From CALBPI01 sp038521865 (GTDB lineage: Bacteria > Pseudomonadota > Gammaproteobacteria > Steroidobacterales > Woeseiaceae), in contig JBCBKO010000005.1 in the NCBI GenBank assembly GCA_038521865.1, positions 124,001-188,000 of the forward strand: DNA of 64,000 bases, in the 5' to 3' direction. The translations under genes were made by a program, and so were the position numbers. Of the stretch, positions 26,196 through 35,474 are shown piece after piece. Under the pieces are notes generated by a model. It ran no database searches. It was not told the DNA's origin and worked only from the letters and a program-made list of their open reading frames with translations. The stretch's first letter is position 1. Each line of letters starts with the position of its first letter.

Positions 26196-27361
26196 TTTGA
26201 TCCTGTGTAGGCGTTCTGATAGATGGCGCGTGCATCGGCCTCAGTGACCGGTCGCGGATTGTTGATCAAGAGGCGCTGCTGAAGCATCGCGTCTTTGGCA
26301 AGCATATCGATGTCTTGCTCGGGTACCTCGGCGTCTGCGAGTGTGGCAGGTAGGTTGAGATCGACAATCAACCGAATGAAATACGCAACGAGTTGATCGG
26401 CGCGTTCTGTTTCGCTGTCGGCGAGCAGGTCTTTCGCAATAAAAATCTCCGCCAGCTCCGAGTACCAGTTCGCGCAGCTCGGGCTGTTGAATGCCAACAC
26501 ACTTGGCAAGACGAGCGAGTTACTGAGCCCGTGAGGTATATGGTAGTGACCACCAAGTGGGTACGCCAACGCGTGTACTGCCGCGACCGGCGCATTTGCA
26601 AATGCCTGACCTGCAAGACAGGCGCCAACCAGCATCGCCTGGCGCGCTTCCAGGTCGCCGCCATTGTGCGTGGCGGTCTTGATGTTCTTCGACAGCAGCG
26701 CAAGCGCTTGCTTGGCGAGTGTGTCGGAGTAGATGTTCTTCTTGTGAATACTGGTGTACGCCTCAACAGCATGCACCATCGCATCGACTCCAGTCATGGC
26801 GGTGATGTGCGGCGGCAGGCCGAGCGTCAGTTCTGCATCCAGCAGTGCGACATCGGCAAACAGCTCGGCGGACACGACCCCCATTTTTGCGGTCTCGCCA
26901 GTCGTGACGATAGCGACAGCAGTCACTTCTGATCCGGTGCCTGCGGTTGTTGGAATCATGATCAACGGCAAGCGTTTGCCTTTGACGTTATCCACGCCGT
27001 AGATATCCGCAAGCGACTCATTGGAGTTTGCGAGCAACGCGACCAGCTTCGCTGTGTCCATCGAGCTGCCACCACCGAAACCAATCACGCCGTCGATGTT
27101 GTTTTCCCTGGCGAGCGCAACCGCATCGAGCACAACTTGCTCCGGTGGGTCAGCAACGACGTCGCTGTAAACAATTGCTTCAAGATTGGCGGTATCGAGG
27201 TGAGCGTTTAATGAATCCAACATGCCGAGTGCGACAATGCCGGCGTCGGTAACCACCATCGGTCGATCAATACCGAGTCGGTAGCATTGGTTTGCAATCT
27301 GTGACAGCGAGCCGGATTCGCTGATTATCGTGTTGACGGTATTGAAGGTGAACGGTTGCAT
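26192..27361 (-). CDS. Iron-containing alcohol dehydrogenase
   Basis: The product (389 aa) shows the group III ADH nucleotide site GFGGGSSMDTAK, the PTTAGTGSEVTAVAIV motif, the metal-site segment with Asp/His in TGVDAMVHAVEAYTS, and AAVHALAYPLGGHYHIPHG supplying further metal-ligand His residues. It should oxidise an alcohol or reduce an aldehyde with NAD(P). ATG 27361 is chosen over an in-frame TTG 12 bases upstream. It is the first gene of a pair with the acyl-CoA thioesterase; a shared catabolic role for a hydroxy-acyl compound is inferred. Confidence 0.88.
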   Translation of the reverse strand: MQPFTFNTVNTIISESGSLSQIANQCYRLGIDRPMVVTDAGIVALGMLDSLNAHLDTANLEAIVYSDVVADPPEQVVLDAVALARENNIDGVIGFGGGSSMDTAKLVALLANSNESLADIYGVDNVKGKRLPLIMIPTTAGTGSEVTAVAIVTTGETAKMGVVSAELFADVALLDAELTLGLPPHITAMTGVDAMVHAVEAYTSIHKKNIYSDTLAKQALALLSKNIKTATHNGGDLEARQAMLVGACLAGQAFANAPVAAVHALAYPLGGHYHIPHGLSNSLVLPSVLAFNSPSCANWYSELAEIFIAKDLLADSETERADQLVAYFIRLIVDLNLPATLADAEVPEQDIDMLAKDAMLQQRLLINNPRPVTEADARAIYQNAYTGSK

Positions 27362-27571
27362 GGCTACAGACAATACCGGGGTTGTATGGAGCCGTCATCA
27401 AGGATTTGCTCGCAGATTCAATAAACCTGCTATGCTGGCGCAAATAGCGTCCATCGGTCGACGCTTGATGGTTCGGCAGCCTGCCGCACCACGAACTCCT
27501 ATCCAAGGCCTGGACCGAAACTCGCCGGCATAGTCCGTTCGCGATGTTCAGGCACTCCGGAGAACACTCCA

Positions 27572-28930
27572 TTGTTATTTAAAGAACTCAGCCTTTCGGC
27601 TGAATTGTTGCGTGCGGTCGAAGAACAGGGCTACACGGAAGCAACACCTATTCAAGCGGCAGCGATTCCTGCTGTCCTCGACGGTCGCGATATTTTGGCG
27701 AGCGCCCAGACCGGCACCGGTAAGACTGCCGGATTCACGTTGCCGCTTTTACAGAAGCTTATGCGTCATAGACCCAAAGGAAAGCAGCGTCGGATTCGGG
27801 CGTTGATTTTGGTGCCGACACGCGAGCTTGCGATTCAAGTGAGCGACAGCGTGCGAGCATATGGTGCTCACCTGCCGCTTAAGTCGATGCAGATTTTTGG
27901 TGGCGTAAGCATTCGTCCGCAGATCAGTAAGCTCCGCCAAGGCGTCGATATCGTTGTCGCAACGCCGGGGCGTCTACTCGACCACGCGCAACAGAACACC
28001 ATCGATCTCAGCCACATCGACACACTGATTCTTGATGAGGCAGATCGCATGCTCGACATGGGCTTTATCCGAGACATTCGACGCATTCTTAAACTGGTGC
28101 CGAGCGAGCGTCAGAATCTGTTGTTCTCGGCGACCTTCTCCAAGGACATTCTGAATCTTGCATCGACGATCCTCGATAACCCGGTCGAGATTGAGATTGC
28201 GCCGCGGAACACCACCGCCGAGCGCGTGACGCAGATGATTCATCCGGTTGCGAAAGGGCGAAAGCGATCACTCTTGTCGTATCTGATTGGCTCAGGCAAT
28301 TGGCAACAGGTGTTGGTGTTCACGCGCACCAAGCGTGGTGCGAATCGACTGGCTGATAATCTGATCGATGATGGCATTGAAGCTGTCGCGATCCATGGCA
28401 ACAAATCACAGGGCGCACGTACCCGTGCACTGAAAGATTTCAAATCCGGCGAAGTGCGCGTACTGGTCGCCACGGATATTGCGGCGCGCGGTCTGGATAT
28501 CGACAAGCTGCCGCATGTCGTAAATTTCGATCTGCCGGCAGTCGCAGAAGACTATGTCCACCGAATCGGGCGAACCGCTCGCGCGGGTCAGGACGGACAC
28601 GCGGTATCCCTCGTCAGCGGTGATGAGAGACCGTTGTTAAAAGCCATCGAACGACTGCTGAAGACAACACTTCCGAAAGAAGTGGTTGAAGGTTATGAGC
28701 CAGGCTCTGAGTCGGAAGATGCGTCGACCGAACAACGTCGTCGACCCAGTCGGAATCGTCCACGGAAAAAGCCGACATCGTCAGCCGCGAAGAAACGCCC
28801 TGCAAAGAAGAAGCCGCAATCGCGTAAACGCCCGGCGAACAAGGATGCGAGTGGTAAGCCGCAACGCCGTCGTAGAAGGCGAAAGAAATCCTCAGCACAG
28901 GCGACGGGTAGCGAACAAGGGCTCGCATAA
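27572..28930 (+). CDS. rhlE: RhlE-family DEAD-box RNA helicase
   Basis: The product (452 aa) starts at TTG 27572, with GGAG nine bases upstream. It shows the Q motif (GYTEATPIQ), motif I AQTGTGKT (45-52), PTRELAIQV, DEAD within LDEADRMLDMGF, SAT (FSATFSKDIL), and the C-terminal helicase motifs ARGLDI and HRIGRTAR. A long Lys/Arg-rich tail (about 375-452) is typical of RhlE and aids RNA binding. It would remodel RNA duplexes in ribosome assembly or RNA decay. The intergenic region before it (27362-27571) shows no other feature. Confidence 0.93.
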   Translation: MLFKELSLSAELLRAVEEQGYTEATPIQAAAIPAVLDGRDILASAQTGTGKTAGFTLPLLQKLMRHRPKGKQRRIRALILVPTRELAIQVSDSVRAYGAHLPLKSMQIFGGVSIRPQISKLRQGVDIVVATPGRLLDHAQQNTIDLSHIDTLILDEADRMLDMGFIRDIRRILKLVPSERQNLLFSATFSKDILNLASTILDNPVEIEIAPRNTTAERVTQMIHPVAKGRKRSLLSYLIGSGNWQQVLVFTRTKRGANRLADNLIDDGIEAVAIHGNKSQGARTRALKDFKSGEVRVLVATDIAARGLDIDKLPHVVNFDLPAVAEDYVHRIGRTARAGQDGHAVSLVSGDERPLLKAIERLLKTTLPKEVVEGYEPGSESEDASTEQRRRPSRNRPRKKPTSSAAKKRPAKKKPQSRKRPANKDASGKPQRRRRRRKKSSAQATGSEQGLA

Positions 28931-28939
28931 TAAAAATTT

Positions 28940-28969
28940 GAATAATACGTGAGTAATCACGTATTATTC
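28940..28969. promoter_or_regulatory. Perfect 13-bp inverted repeat, probable MarR operator
   Basis: GAATAATACGTGA (28940-28952) and TCACGTATTATTC (28957-28969) are exact reverse complements separated by GTAA. The repeat ends four bases before the ATG of the MarR gene and covers its ribosome-binding region. It is AT-rich with a central CGTGA/TCACG, as expected of a MarR dimer site. Autorepression is inferred. It could also fold as a hairpin in the mRNA. Confidence 0.8.
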
Positions 28970-28973
28970 AATA

Positions 28974-29408
28974 ATGAAGAAAAAAGCAGAACATTCCGAG
29001 CAGCTCATTCTCGATATGCTGGACGCAGCCGCAATAGTAGAGCGGCGTCTTGATAGTGCGCTGTCATTTTCGCGCGGGGTCAGCTTTAGCGAGTACCGCC
29101 TATTGCGTGCCTTACAGGAAGCGAATCAAGGCTTGACTCGTGTTGCACTCGCACAGTCGCTGTCCGTCACACCGTCTGGTGTCACGAGAGCACTAAAGCC
29201 ACTAGAGAAACTCGGCTATGTAGCAACCGTCCGTAACGAACGTGATGCACGCCAGAGTCTGGCCACGCTGACAGATGGCGGTGCCACGCTACTTGCTGAT
29301 GTGAGCGACGTATTGGCTGATTGCTACGCAAGCTTGAAGTTGGACCAGCTTAGCGATTCGCGCCTTGGTGCATTTGAGAAGGTATTAGTGCTTCTGCGTT
29401 CCAACTAA
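28974..29408 (+). CDS. MarR-family transcriptional regulator
   Basis: The product (144 aa) has the winged-helix core: LSVTPSGVTRALKPLEKLGYV as the recognition helix region, then the wing with RNERDARQSLATLTDGG, where the Asp-x-Arg pair is diagnostic of MarR. No Shine-Dalgarno sequence is seen, because the perfect palindrome abuts the ATG. The ligand is unknown. Its neighbours are rhlE (upstream, same strand) and fadH (convergent). Confidence 0.9.
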   Translation: MKKKAEHSEQLILDMLDAAAIVERRLDSALSFSRGVSFSEYRLLRALQEANQGLTRVALAQSLSVTPSGVTRALKPLEKLGYVATVRNERDARQSLATLTDGGATLLADVSDVLADCYASLKLDQLSDSRLGAFEKVLVLLRSN

Positions 29409-29462
29409 GTTCGCTGTCCAGAGTCTCGCAAGGCTAGGAAAAAGGAGGCGCAAACAGCATCG

Positions 29463-31499
29463 CTACAGCGCAGCCGCCAGCCGGCTGCCCTGATTGATCG
29501 CACGTTTCGCGTCGAGCTCGGCGGCAACATCGGCGCCACCAATAACGTGCACGGGAATACCCGCCTTCTCCAATGGCGCCTTCAATTCTTCTAGTGGAAT
29601 TTGTCCGGCACACATAATGATGTTGTCCACGTCGAGCCACGTCGGATCTTTGCGACCATCACCAAAAGTGATGAGCAGACCTTCGTCGCTGATCTGCTCA
29701 TAGTTCACTTCGCCGATCATCTTCACACCTTTCATCTTAAGTGATGATCGATGGATCCAGCCTGTGGTTTTGCCGAGCTTCGCACCCAGCTTGCCTTTCT
29801 TGCGTTGGAGCAGGGTCACCTCACGGGCAGGTCCGGCTGGTTGCGCGCGCTCACGCGATAAACCGCCACGAGCATCAGCCGGATCAACGACACCCCACTC
29901 TGCGAGCCACTCATCCAAGTCCATCGTTGATGACTGGCCTTCCTCGTGGACGAGACACTCGGCAACATCGAAACCGATACCGCCAGCACCGATGATTGCT
30001 ACCCGTTTACCCACCGGAGCTTTATTACGCAGGACGTCCACGTAGCTCAGTACTTTGGGGTGATCCTGCCCGGGGATTTTCGGGTCGCGCGGCACAACAC
30101 CGGTCGCAACGATGACACCGTCGTAGCCCTCGTCGATTAACAGTGACTCGGAGACATCTGTGCCGAGTTTCAGATCAACGGTGCTGAGTTCGAGCTGGCG
30201 TTTGTAATAGCGCAGCATCTCGAAAAACTCTTCTTTGCCGGGAATCGCTGCCGCCATGTTGAGCTGTCCGCCGATCTTGTCGGCACGATCGTATAAATCG
30301 ACTTTGTGCCCGCGCTCGTTGAGCACCAGTGCGGTCGACAGTCCAGCAGGGCCTGCACCGATGACAGCGAAACGACGCACCGTCTCGGTCTTCTCATAGT
30401 TCAACTCAGTCTCGTGGCAGGCCCGTGGGTTCACCAGACAGCTACTGGTCTTGTTCGAGAACGTATGATCCAGACACGCCTGATTGCAGGCGATACACAC
30501 GTTGATCTCATCAGCCCGTCCTTCACGAGATTTCCTTGCGAATTCCGGATCGGCGAGCAATGGTCTAGCGAGCGACACCATGTCCGCATCGCCGTTTTCA
30601 AGAATCTCCTCGGCAACACTCGGCAGATTGATTCGGTTCGAGGTCACCAACGGAATGCTGACCTCTTCTTTCATTTTCCGAGTGACCCACGTAAATGCCT
30701 TGCGTGGGACGGAAGTCGCAATCGTTGGCACACGTGCCTCATGCCAACCAATGCCGGTATTGATAATGGTGGCCCCCGCGTTTTCGATGGCCTTCGCAAG
30801 CTGTACGGTCTCGTCCCACGTGCTGCCGTCCGGAATCAGATCGATCATCGATAAGCGATAGATGATGATGAAGTCATCACCGACAGCTTCACGTGTGCGT
30901 GACACGATCTCGATTGGCAGCTGCATGCGGCGCTCGTAGTCGCCGCCCCATTTGTCGGTTCGTTGGTTGGTATGGCTCACCAGGAATTCGTTGATGAAAT
31001 AGCCTTCTGAGCCCATGATTTCGACGCCGTCGTAACCGGCTTCGCGAGCGCGCTTCGCGCAGTTGACGAAGTCGCGGATTTGTCGCTCGACACCAGCGGT
31101 CGACAACTCGCGTGGCGTAAATGGTGTGATCGGCGAACGGATTTTCGACGGTGCAACGGCCAGCGGATGATAGGCATACCGTCCGGCGTGAAGGATTTGC
31201 AGCGCGATCTTGCCGCCTTCTTCGTGCACCGCGGCGGTCACCGTCCGATGCTTCGCCGCCTCGCCGCGAGTGGTCAGCTTGCCAGCAAACGGCTTGACCC
31301 AGCCGGCGCGGTTCGGTGCGTAACCGCCGGTAACAATAATGCCCACCTCACCGCGCGCACGCTCTCGAAAGTAGGCAGCCAGCTTCGTGTGCTGATTGCC
31401 ATCCTCGAGACCCGTATGCATCGACCCCATAAGGATCCGGTTTCGAAGTGTAGTGAACCCAAGATCAAGTGGCGTGAAAAGGTTCGGATACTGAGTCAC
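29463..31499 (-). CDS. fadH: NADPH-dependent 2,4-dienoyl-CoA reductase
   Basis: The product (678 aa) matches the E. coli FadH layout and length. The N-terminal TIM-barrel old-yellow-enzyme domain starts YPNLFTPLDLGFTTLRNR and contains GSMHTGLEDG. The 4Fe-4S cysteine cluster is CIACNQACLD followed by CLVNP. Two Rossmann motifs occur: IGAGPAGLSTALVL for FAD and IGAGGIGFDVAE for NADPH. It reduces dienoyl-CoA intermediates during degradation of unsaturated fatty acids. GTG 31499 is chosen because GAAGGGG precedes it at normal spacing and it matches the family N-terminus; the frame extends 72 bases further upstream without support. Confidence 0.93.
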   Translation of the reverse strand: MTQYPNLFTPLDLGFTTLRNRILMGSMHTGLEDGNQHTKLAAYFRERARGEVGIIVTGGYAPNRAGWVKPFAGKLTTRGEAAKHRTVTAAVHEEGGKIALQILHAGRYAYHPLAVAPSKIRSPITPFTPRELSTAGVERQIRDFVNCAKRAREAGYDGVEIMGSEGYFINEFLVSHTNQRTDKWGGDYERRMQLPIEIVSRTREAVGDDFIIIYRLSMIDLIPDGSTWDETVQLAKAIENAGATIINTGIGWHEARVPTIATSVPRKAFTWVTRKMKEEVSIPLVTSNRINLPSVAEEILENGDADMVSLARPLLADPEFARKSREGRADEINVCIACNQACLDHTFSNKTSSCLVNPRACHETELNYEKTETVRRFAVIGAGPAGLSTALVLNERGHKVDLYDRADKIGGQLNMAAAIPGKEEFFEMLRYYKRQLELSTVDLKLGTDVSESLLIDEGYDGVIVATGVVPRDPKIPGQDHPKVLSYVDVLRNKAPVGKRVAIIGAGGIGFDVAECLVHEEGQSSTMDLDEWLAEWGVVDPADARGGLSRERAQPAGPAREVTLLQRKKGKLGAKLGKTTGWIHRSSLKMKGVKMIGEVNYEQISDEGLLITFGDGRKDPTWLDVDNIIMCAGQIPLEELKAPLEKAGIPVHVIGGADVAAELDAKRAINQGSRLAAAL

Positions 31500-31569
31500 T
31501 GGAACAATCCCCTTCGGTCCGGTGCTTGCAAGCACGTCATTGTTTCTACGAACGCGCCAAACCACAAGC

Positions 31570-31604
31570 AAAAAAAAAGACCCTGCCGTCGCGGAACGGC
31601 AGAG
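31570..31604 (-). terminator. Rho-independent terminator of the DoxX-like gene
   Basis: CTGCCGT (31583-31589) and ACGGCAG (31596-31602) form a 7-bp stem with a 6-base loop. On the minus strand it is followed by a tract of nine T residues (plus-strand A run 31570-31578). It lies 28 bp after the stop of the 31632-32162 gene and upstream of fadH. Confidence 0.88.
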
Positions 31605-31631
31605 CCTTTACTCACTCTTCTAAAGCGGCGC

Positions 31632-32162
31632 TTACGCGGCAGCGTTTGCGGTCGGCAATTCAACCTGACGAGCGCGAATCAACTTGTTACCGCGCAACAT
31701 GAAGAACAACGCGAGGCCGAACTGCATGGTGTGCGGATTGCTGAGGGTGATCGAGCCCCAATAGAAGAAGTAAATGACGCCACCAATGGCTGAGGCCAAT
31801 GCAAAACCAGCGGTGCGAGTGATGACATCGCCACCCAACCGGAGCAGGTTGTGCTTCGGATTCCAAGTCTCCACGATGCCACCGACGATCAGCGCGATGA
31901 CGCCAAGCACTTCTGCGAGTCCGTTCAGCACATACAGAACTGCCGGGACGCCGAAGTCGCCAGGGTTCGTGAATACGGATGGGAATTTCTGGATGCCATA
32001 GCTCCAGATCAGCACCGCCAAAGGAATCCGCAGAAACCAGTGCGCGATGCGGTCAGACCAGCCAAGGTCTGCGATGTAGCCAGTAGCCGCCGCGCGGGTC
32101 AGCCAGTTTGAGCCCGATTTTTCGGACTCAACGTTAAACGTCGGATTTACGTCGGTAGACAT
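31632..32162 (-). CDS. DoxX/YkgB-like membrane protein
   Basis: The product (176 aa) has four membrane segments, the first around FLRIPLAVLIWSYGIQKF, then AVLYVLNGLAEVLGVIALIVG, then GFALASAIGGVIYFF, then MQFGLALFFML. A polar N-terminal segment of about 40 residues precedes them. The start ATG 32162 has a strong GGAGGT site. This is a DoxX/DUF417-like quinone-oxidoreductase-associated membrane family; no precise function is known. It has its own terminator and a long upstream leader region, so it is a monocistronic unit. Confidence 0.75.
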   Translation of the reverse strand: MSTDVNPTFNVESEKSGSNWLTRAAATGYIADLGWSDRIAHWFLRIPLAVLIWSYGIQKFPSVFTNPGDFGVPAVLYVLNGLAEVLGVIALIVGGIVETWNPKHNLLRLGGDVITRTAGFALASAIGGVIYFFYWGSITLSNPHTMQFGLALFFMLRGNKLIRARQVELPTANAAA

Positions 32163-32524
32163 GGGTAACCTCCATTCAGTGTATCTGCAGCGCCTCTTGC
32201 AGCTTTTTGCGTTTGTGTGTTGCTGTCACCCCTATCGGTGAAAGGCTTCTGCTTGTCTAAAAAGCCCCATTTTTGTCGAAGAAAAACCTAGTCAATCTCC
32301 AACTTGTCTAGAATAGCGATTATTAGTTTCGTTTTCTACTGAAATAACTGAAATAAACGTTCGAGCCTTCCGATATAGGGATTTAGTCACTGTTTCATGG
32401 CTTTTCGGCCTCGGATTTACTTCAAAACCACTGAATTGTCGAAATTATGTCGATTCAAAAATCCGACTCACATTATTGAGCAGCTTTGTAGCAACATACA
32501 GGCGCGAAACACGGAGACATAGCG
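32163..32524. other. AT-rich divergent intergenic region, 362 bp
   Basis: No open frame is supported here. The sequence is clearly more AT-rich than its surroundings and contains several TTGTCTA/TTGTCGA-like direct repeats (for example around 32250, 32270 and 32305). It separates the DoxX-like gene (minus) from the MAPEG gene (plus), so it should hold both promoters. I could not assign a specific operator. Confidence 0.45.
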
Positions 32525-32914
32525 ATGCCCATTGAAGTCAAAATCCTCGGATTTGCCGCACTGTTGCAGTACGTCCAGTTCATCCTGATGGCGATACCCG
32601 TCAATCTACAGCTGGGCACCGCTTACACGGCGGGGCCACGCGACGAGCAGAAAGTCGCGAAAGGTATGGCGGGCCGCCTGAAACGGGCAATGGAGAACCA
32701 TTTCGAGGCGCTTGTGCTATTCGCTATTGCTGTGGTCGTGGTGGTCTTGAGCGAATCGAGTAGCGGTCTGACACAAAGCTGCGCTTGGGTTTACCTCGCT
32801 GCTCGCATTGCCTATGTCCCCGCCTACGCCTCAGGCGTCTATCTGCTGCGGTCCGTTGTGTGGGCGGTCGGATTCCTGGCTACCTTGTTTATGCTGATCG
32901 CCGCGATGTTCTGA
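32525..32914 (+). CDS. MAPEG-family membrane protein
   Basis: The product (129 aa) has four membrane helices and the MAPEG features: a Tyr-containing first helix, GRLKRAMENHFEALVLFA after the first loop, and AARIAYVPAYASGVYLLRSVVW toward the end. The family includes glutathione transferases and peroxidases of eicosanoid metabolism; in bacteria the substrate is generally unknown. The start has CGGAGA eight bases upstream. It is alone in its transcription unit. Confidence 0.85.
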   Translation: MPIEVKILGFAALLQYVQFILMAIPVNLQLGTAYTAGPRDEQKVAKGMAGRLKRAMENHFEALVLFAIAVVVVVLSESSSGLTQSCAWVYLAARIAYVPAYASGVYLLRSVVWAVGFLATLFMLIAAMF

Positions 32915-32998
32915 GTCAGTCGATGTGCCAGAAAGCCACGTAGAAGCGAGCGACCACATTTGATTGTGTAGGGCAGGTCTGGAGCGGTTGCTGTTCTG

Positions 32999-33463
32999 TC
33001 ATTTGTTATCCAGTCGCTGTTTCCTTCGAAATGCTGCTTGTTCGTAGCGCTTACGTTCGAGCTCGGTTGTCGGTTGGATCTCCGGAACCGGAGTCGGACG
33101 GCCGTCGTCATCCAGTGCGACGAAGGTGAGGTACGCCGAAACGATATGTCGTGTTTCGCCCGTGCGACTGTTCTCCGCGGTGACGCGACAACCGATCTCC
33201 ATGGATGTTCGCCACGCTCGGTTCACAGCGGCCTTCACGATCAGTGTGTCTCCGGTGCCGGCCGCCGCCAGAAAAGTGAGGCTATCGACGGCTGCCGTGA
33301 CACAAGCTGATCCGCTGTGCCGCTCGGCTACGATCAGTGCGGTTCGATCACACAGACTCATGACGAGGCCCCCGAAGACAGTGTTCTTCGAATTAAGGTC
33401 GTTGGGGAAGACCTTATAGACGTTGTGCTCGACGGCAGACTCGGCGGGTGTCTTTGAACTCAT
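32999..33463 (-). CDS. Acyl-CoA thioesterase, YciA-like hot-dog protein
   Basis: The product (154 aa) has the hot-dog signature FPNDLNSKNTVFGGLVMSLCD, given here over residues 19-39, with the Asn-x-x-x-x-x-FGG core, then VTAAVDSLTFLAAAGTGDTL and AYLTFVALDDDGRPTPVPEI. It would hydrolyse acyl-CoA. ATG 33463 is chosen; ATGs at 33472 and 33481 would add three or six residues and cannot be excluded. The much longer upstream frame overlaps another gene and is rejected. Confidence 0.82.
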   Translation of the reverse strand: MSSKTPAESAVEHNVYKVFPNDLNSKNTVFGGLVMSLCDRTALIVAERHSGSACVTAAVDSLTFLAAAGTGDTLIVKAAVNRAWRTSMEIGCRVTAENSRTGETRHIVSAYLTFVALDDDGRPTPVPEIQPTTELERKRYEQAAFRRKQRLDNK

Positions 33464-33536
33464 CCTTCGCATTGTAGCCATCGAAGCCGCCGGTATGCTC
33501 GATCCATGTCTGCACAGACTGCACTCTCGGCTCTGA

Positions 33537-35393
33537 TCAGACAGGCTCGTCAGGCGGTAGCTCTTCTTGCTGACGCATAAATCCCGCGGCGTTTTCGTCA
33601 GCAATCCGATCTTGCGGTTGTTGATTGGGCAGTACCGCGCGAGTCTGCTGATTGATGTCATGGATTTGCGAAGCGTTGCGAAGATCTCGTGTGCTGGTGA
33701 TCGCTGCGATCGACTCGCGATCCTTCAGAAACTCTTGGATATCGCTGCGAATATCGCGGAGCTCTTCATCGTTCTTGTGCATTTCGAGGATATAGCGCGG
33801 AAACTCGAGATTGACGAGTCCGCTTGAAGCGAAAGTGCTGGTCACGATCCGGCTCACAATAATCCAGGGCGTAATGCTTGAACGAACAAGAACGTTCTCG
33901 GAGCGCGTCGAGTCGTGGATGCTCGTACCGGTCGAAATCTTGGACTCGGTGAATGTACCTTCCATCCTCAGGTGGATCAGATTGCTTTCAAATAAGAGCT
34001 CTGCGAACAGCAGGTGAGCGGTGTTAACGAGGATGCGCGCGAAACTGTGCGTGAGCAAGGCGAGCACTAGCTGGTTAAGCACAGGCGACAGCAACCCGCC
34101 CAAAGCAGGACCATTCTCGACCATTGCTTCAGAAATTGCGCCTGCAGCGCCATAGCACGCCATCGTCACAAGAATGGCGCTGACCACGTGCAGGATGTTG
34201 CCAAGCAGCATGCTTATGTTTCGAATCTGTCGAAATCCAGCGCCAAGATCGACTGGTTTATAACGAGGCTGGATTTCCTGAGTCATTTCACCCTTGAACT
34301 GACCCTTTCCCGCAATCTCTTCATCCAAGGTAGGGTCCAGATCTGTGTAGACGCGGTTCGGCACTTCCTTGAAGCGGCGGTTCGCCATGACGAGATTGTC
34401 CAGATTGATGAAGATCTCGTTAGGGTGGACGGATTCCTGCCAGTTTTCGCGCAGCTCGGATACCTCGACCCGTGGATCGGCGTGGCGCAGCCGGGGGCGC
34501 AGTAAAGTAAAAACCAGAATCGACGCAATTACCGCCGCAAAAAGCCATCCGATCAGGTAGGCGGTTGTGGAAATCTGGGGGAGCATGTCAGTCGCAGCGG
34601 TCATGTCGATGTCCGGCTCTTCGGCGAGACTGCGAAGGGATGTCCAGATTGCAGCGATGATCGCTGGGGACGCTATCGCACCTACGACGATACCGAGTAG
34701 TTGTTTTCGGCCCAGAACCATGACCTTACGATCCGCGCGGCGATTAATACCCTTGCCCGCTCTGTACCAAATCACCGCAATGTAGCTGAGTACCCCCAGC
34801 GCATATGCCGAGACGACGCCTGACGGCAAATCACCAGCAAGACCGCTCATGACTACGAAGCCAACAATGGCCAGCGCAAGTAACGCCACGAATGTGTTTA
34901 CCCACGCACCGAACACTCGCTGCGCGAGGTTGCGTATGGGATAGGGCATCGTAGTGAGTCGTGGCACCAGACTATGTACGATTCGCGCAGTCAAACCTCG
35001 AGGCTCGACGAAAGTAATGTTCTTTCGCGCTCGAAGCATTTCGGTGACTTCGTCGTTCTCATACTCGACGAAGCCTTTTTCGGCCTCGGCCGCCTCGCCC
35101 GCAGAACGATCACGATTCTCAGCTAGTGACGTTGGATGATTGCGTCCAACAAAAAAACGTAGGGTTGCGAGTAAACCACTCCCCGCCGTGGTGAGACCCG
35201 ACCCCATGATCACAACCGCGAAAACAGCTAGCCAGCGTCCGGCGACCTGATCGGTTTGTAGTGAGGATACGGCAGACACCAGCATAATGATGCCAAGGGC
35301 GAGGATAATCAGACCGCGGATTGCACGCACTGCGCCTTCAAACCGGAAAGGATTGGGAATCCCGAGGTCGATTGAGCCGTAATCGTAAGCCAT
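33537..35393 (-). CDS. Large multi-pass membrane protein of unknown function
   Basis: The product (618 aa) starts at ATG 35393 with GGGAGG eight bases upstream. It has about eight membrane helices: two near residues 25-75, two near 165-215, two around 235-300, and at least two around 390-460. Soluble segments contain a repeated-looking basic/acidic linker (residues about 310-380) and a C-terminal region of about 140 residues outside the helices, rich in Arg/Asp/Gln and ending PPDEPV. I do not recognise the family. The thioesterase gene follows about 70 bp later on the same strand. It faces the E1 dehydrogenase gene across a divergent promoter region. Confidence 0.75.
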   Translation of the reverse strand: MAYDYGSIDLGIPNPFRFEGAVRAIRGLIILALGIIMLVSAVSSLQTDQVAGRWLAVFAVVIMGSGLTTAGSGLLATLRFFVGRNHPTSLAENRDRSAGEAAEAEKGFVEYENDEVTEMLRARKNITFVEPRGLTARIVHSLVPRLTTMPYPIRNLAQRVFGAWVNTFVALLALAIVGFVVMSGLAGDLPSGVVSAYALGVLSYIAVIWYRAGKGINRRADRKVMVLGRKQLLGIVVGAIASPAIIAAIWTSLRSLAEEPDIDMTAATDMLPQISTTAYLIGWLFAAVIASILVFTLLRPRLRHADPRVEVSELRENWQESVHPNEIFINLDNLVMANRRFKEVPNRVYTDLDPTLDEEIAGKGQFKGEMTQEIQPRYKPVDLGAGFRQIRNISMLLGNILHVVSAILVTMACYGAAGAISEAMVENGPALGGLLSPVLNQLVLALLTHSFARILVNTAHLLFAELLFESNLIHLRMEGTFTESKISTGTSIHDSTRSENVLVRSSITPWIIVSRIVTSTFASSGLVNLEFPRYILEMHKNDEELRDIRSDIQEFLKDRESIAAITSTRDLRNASQIHDINQQTRAVLPNQQPQDRIADENAAGFMRQQEELPPDEPV

Positions 35394-35474
35394 TCCTAAC
35401 ACCTCCCTTTATTTTTTGCCCGATGCTATCAGGTCCCAGAGTTGCGGCAAGCGCTTATTGACCGCAGCGTCCAA

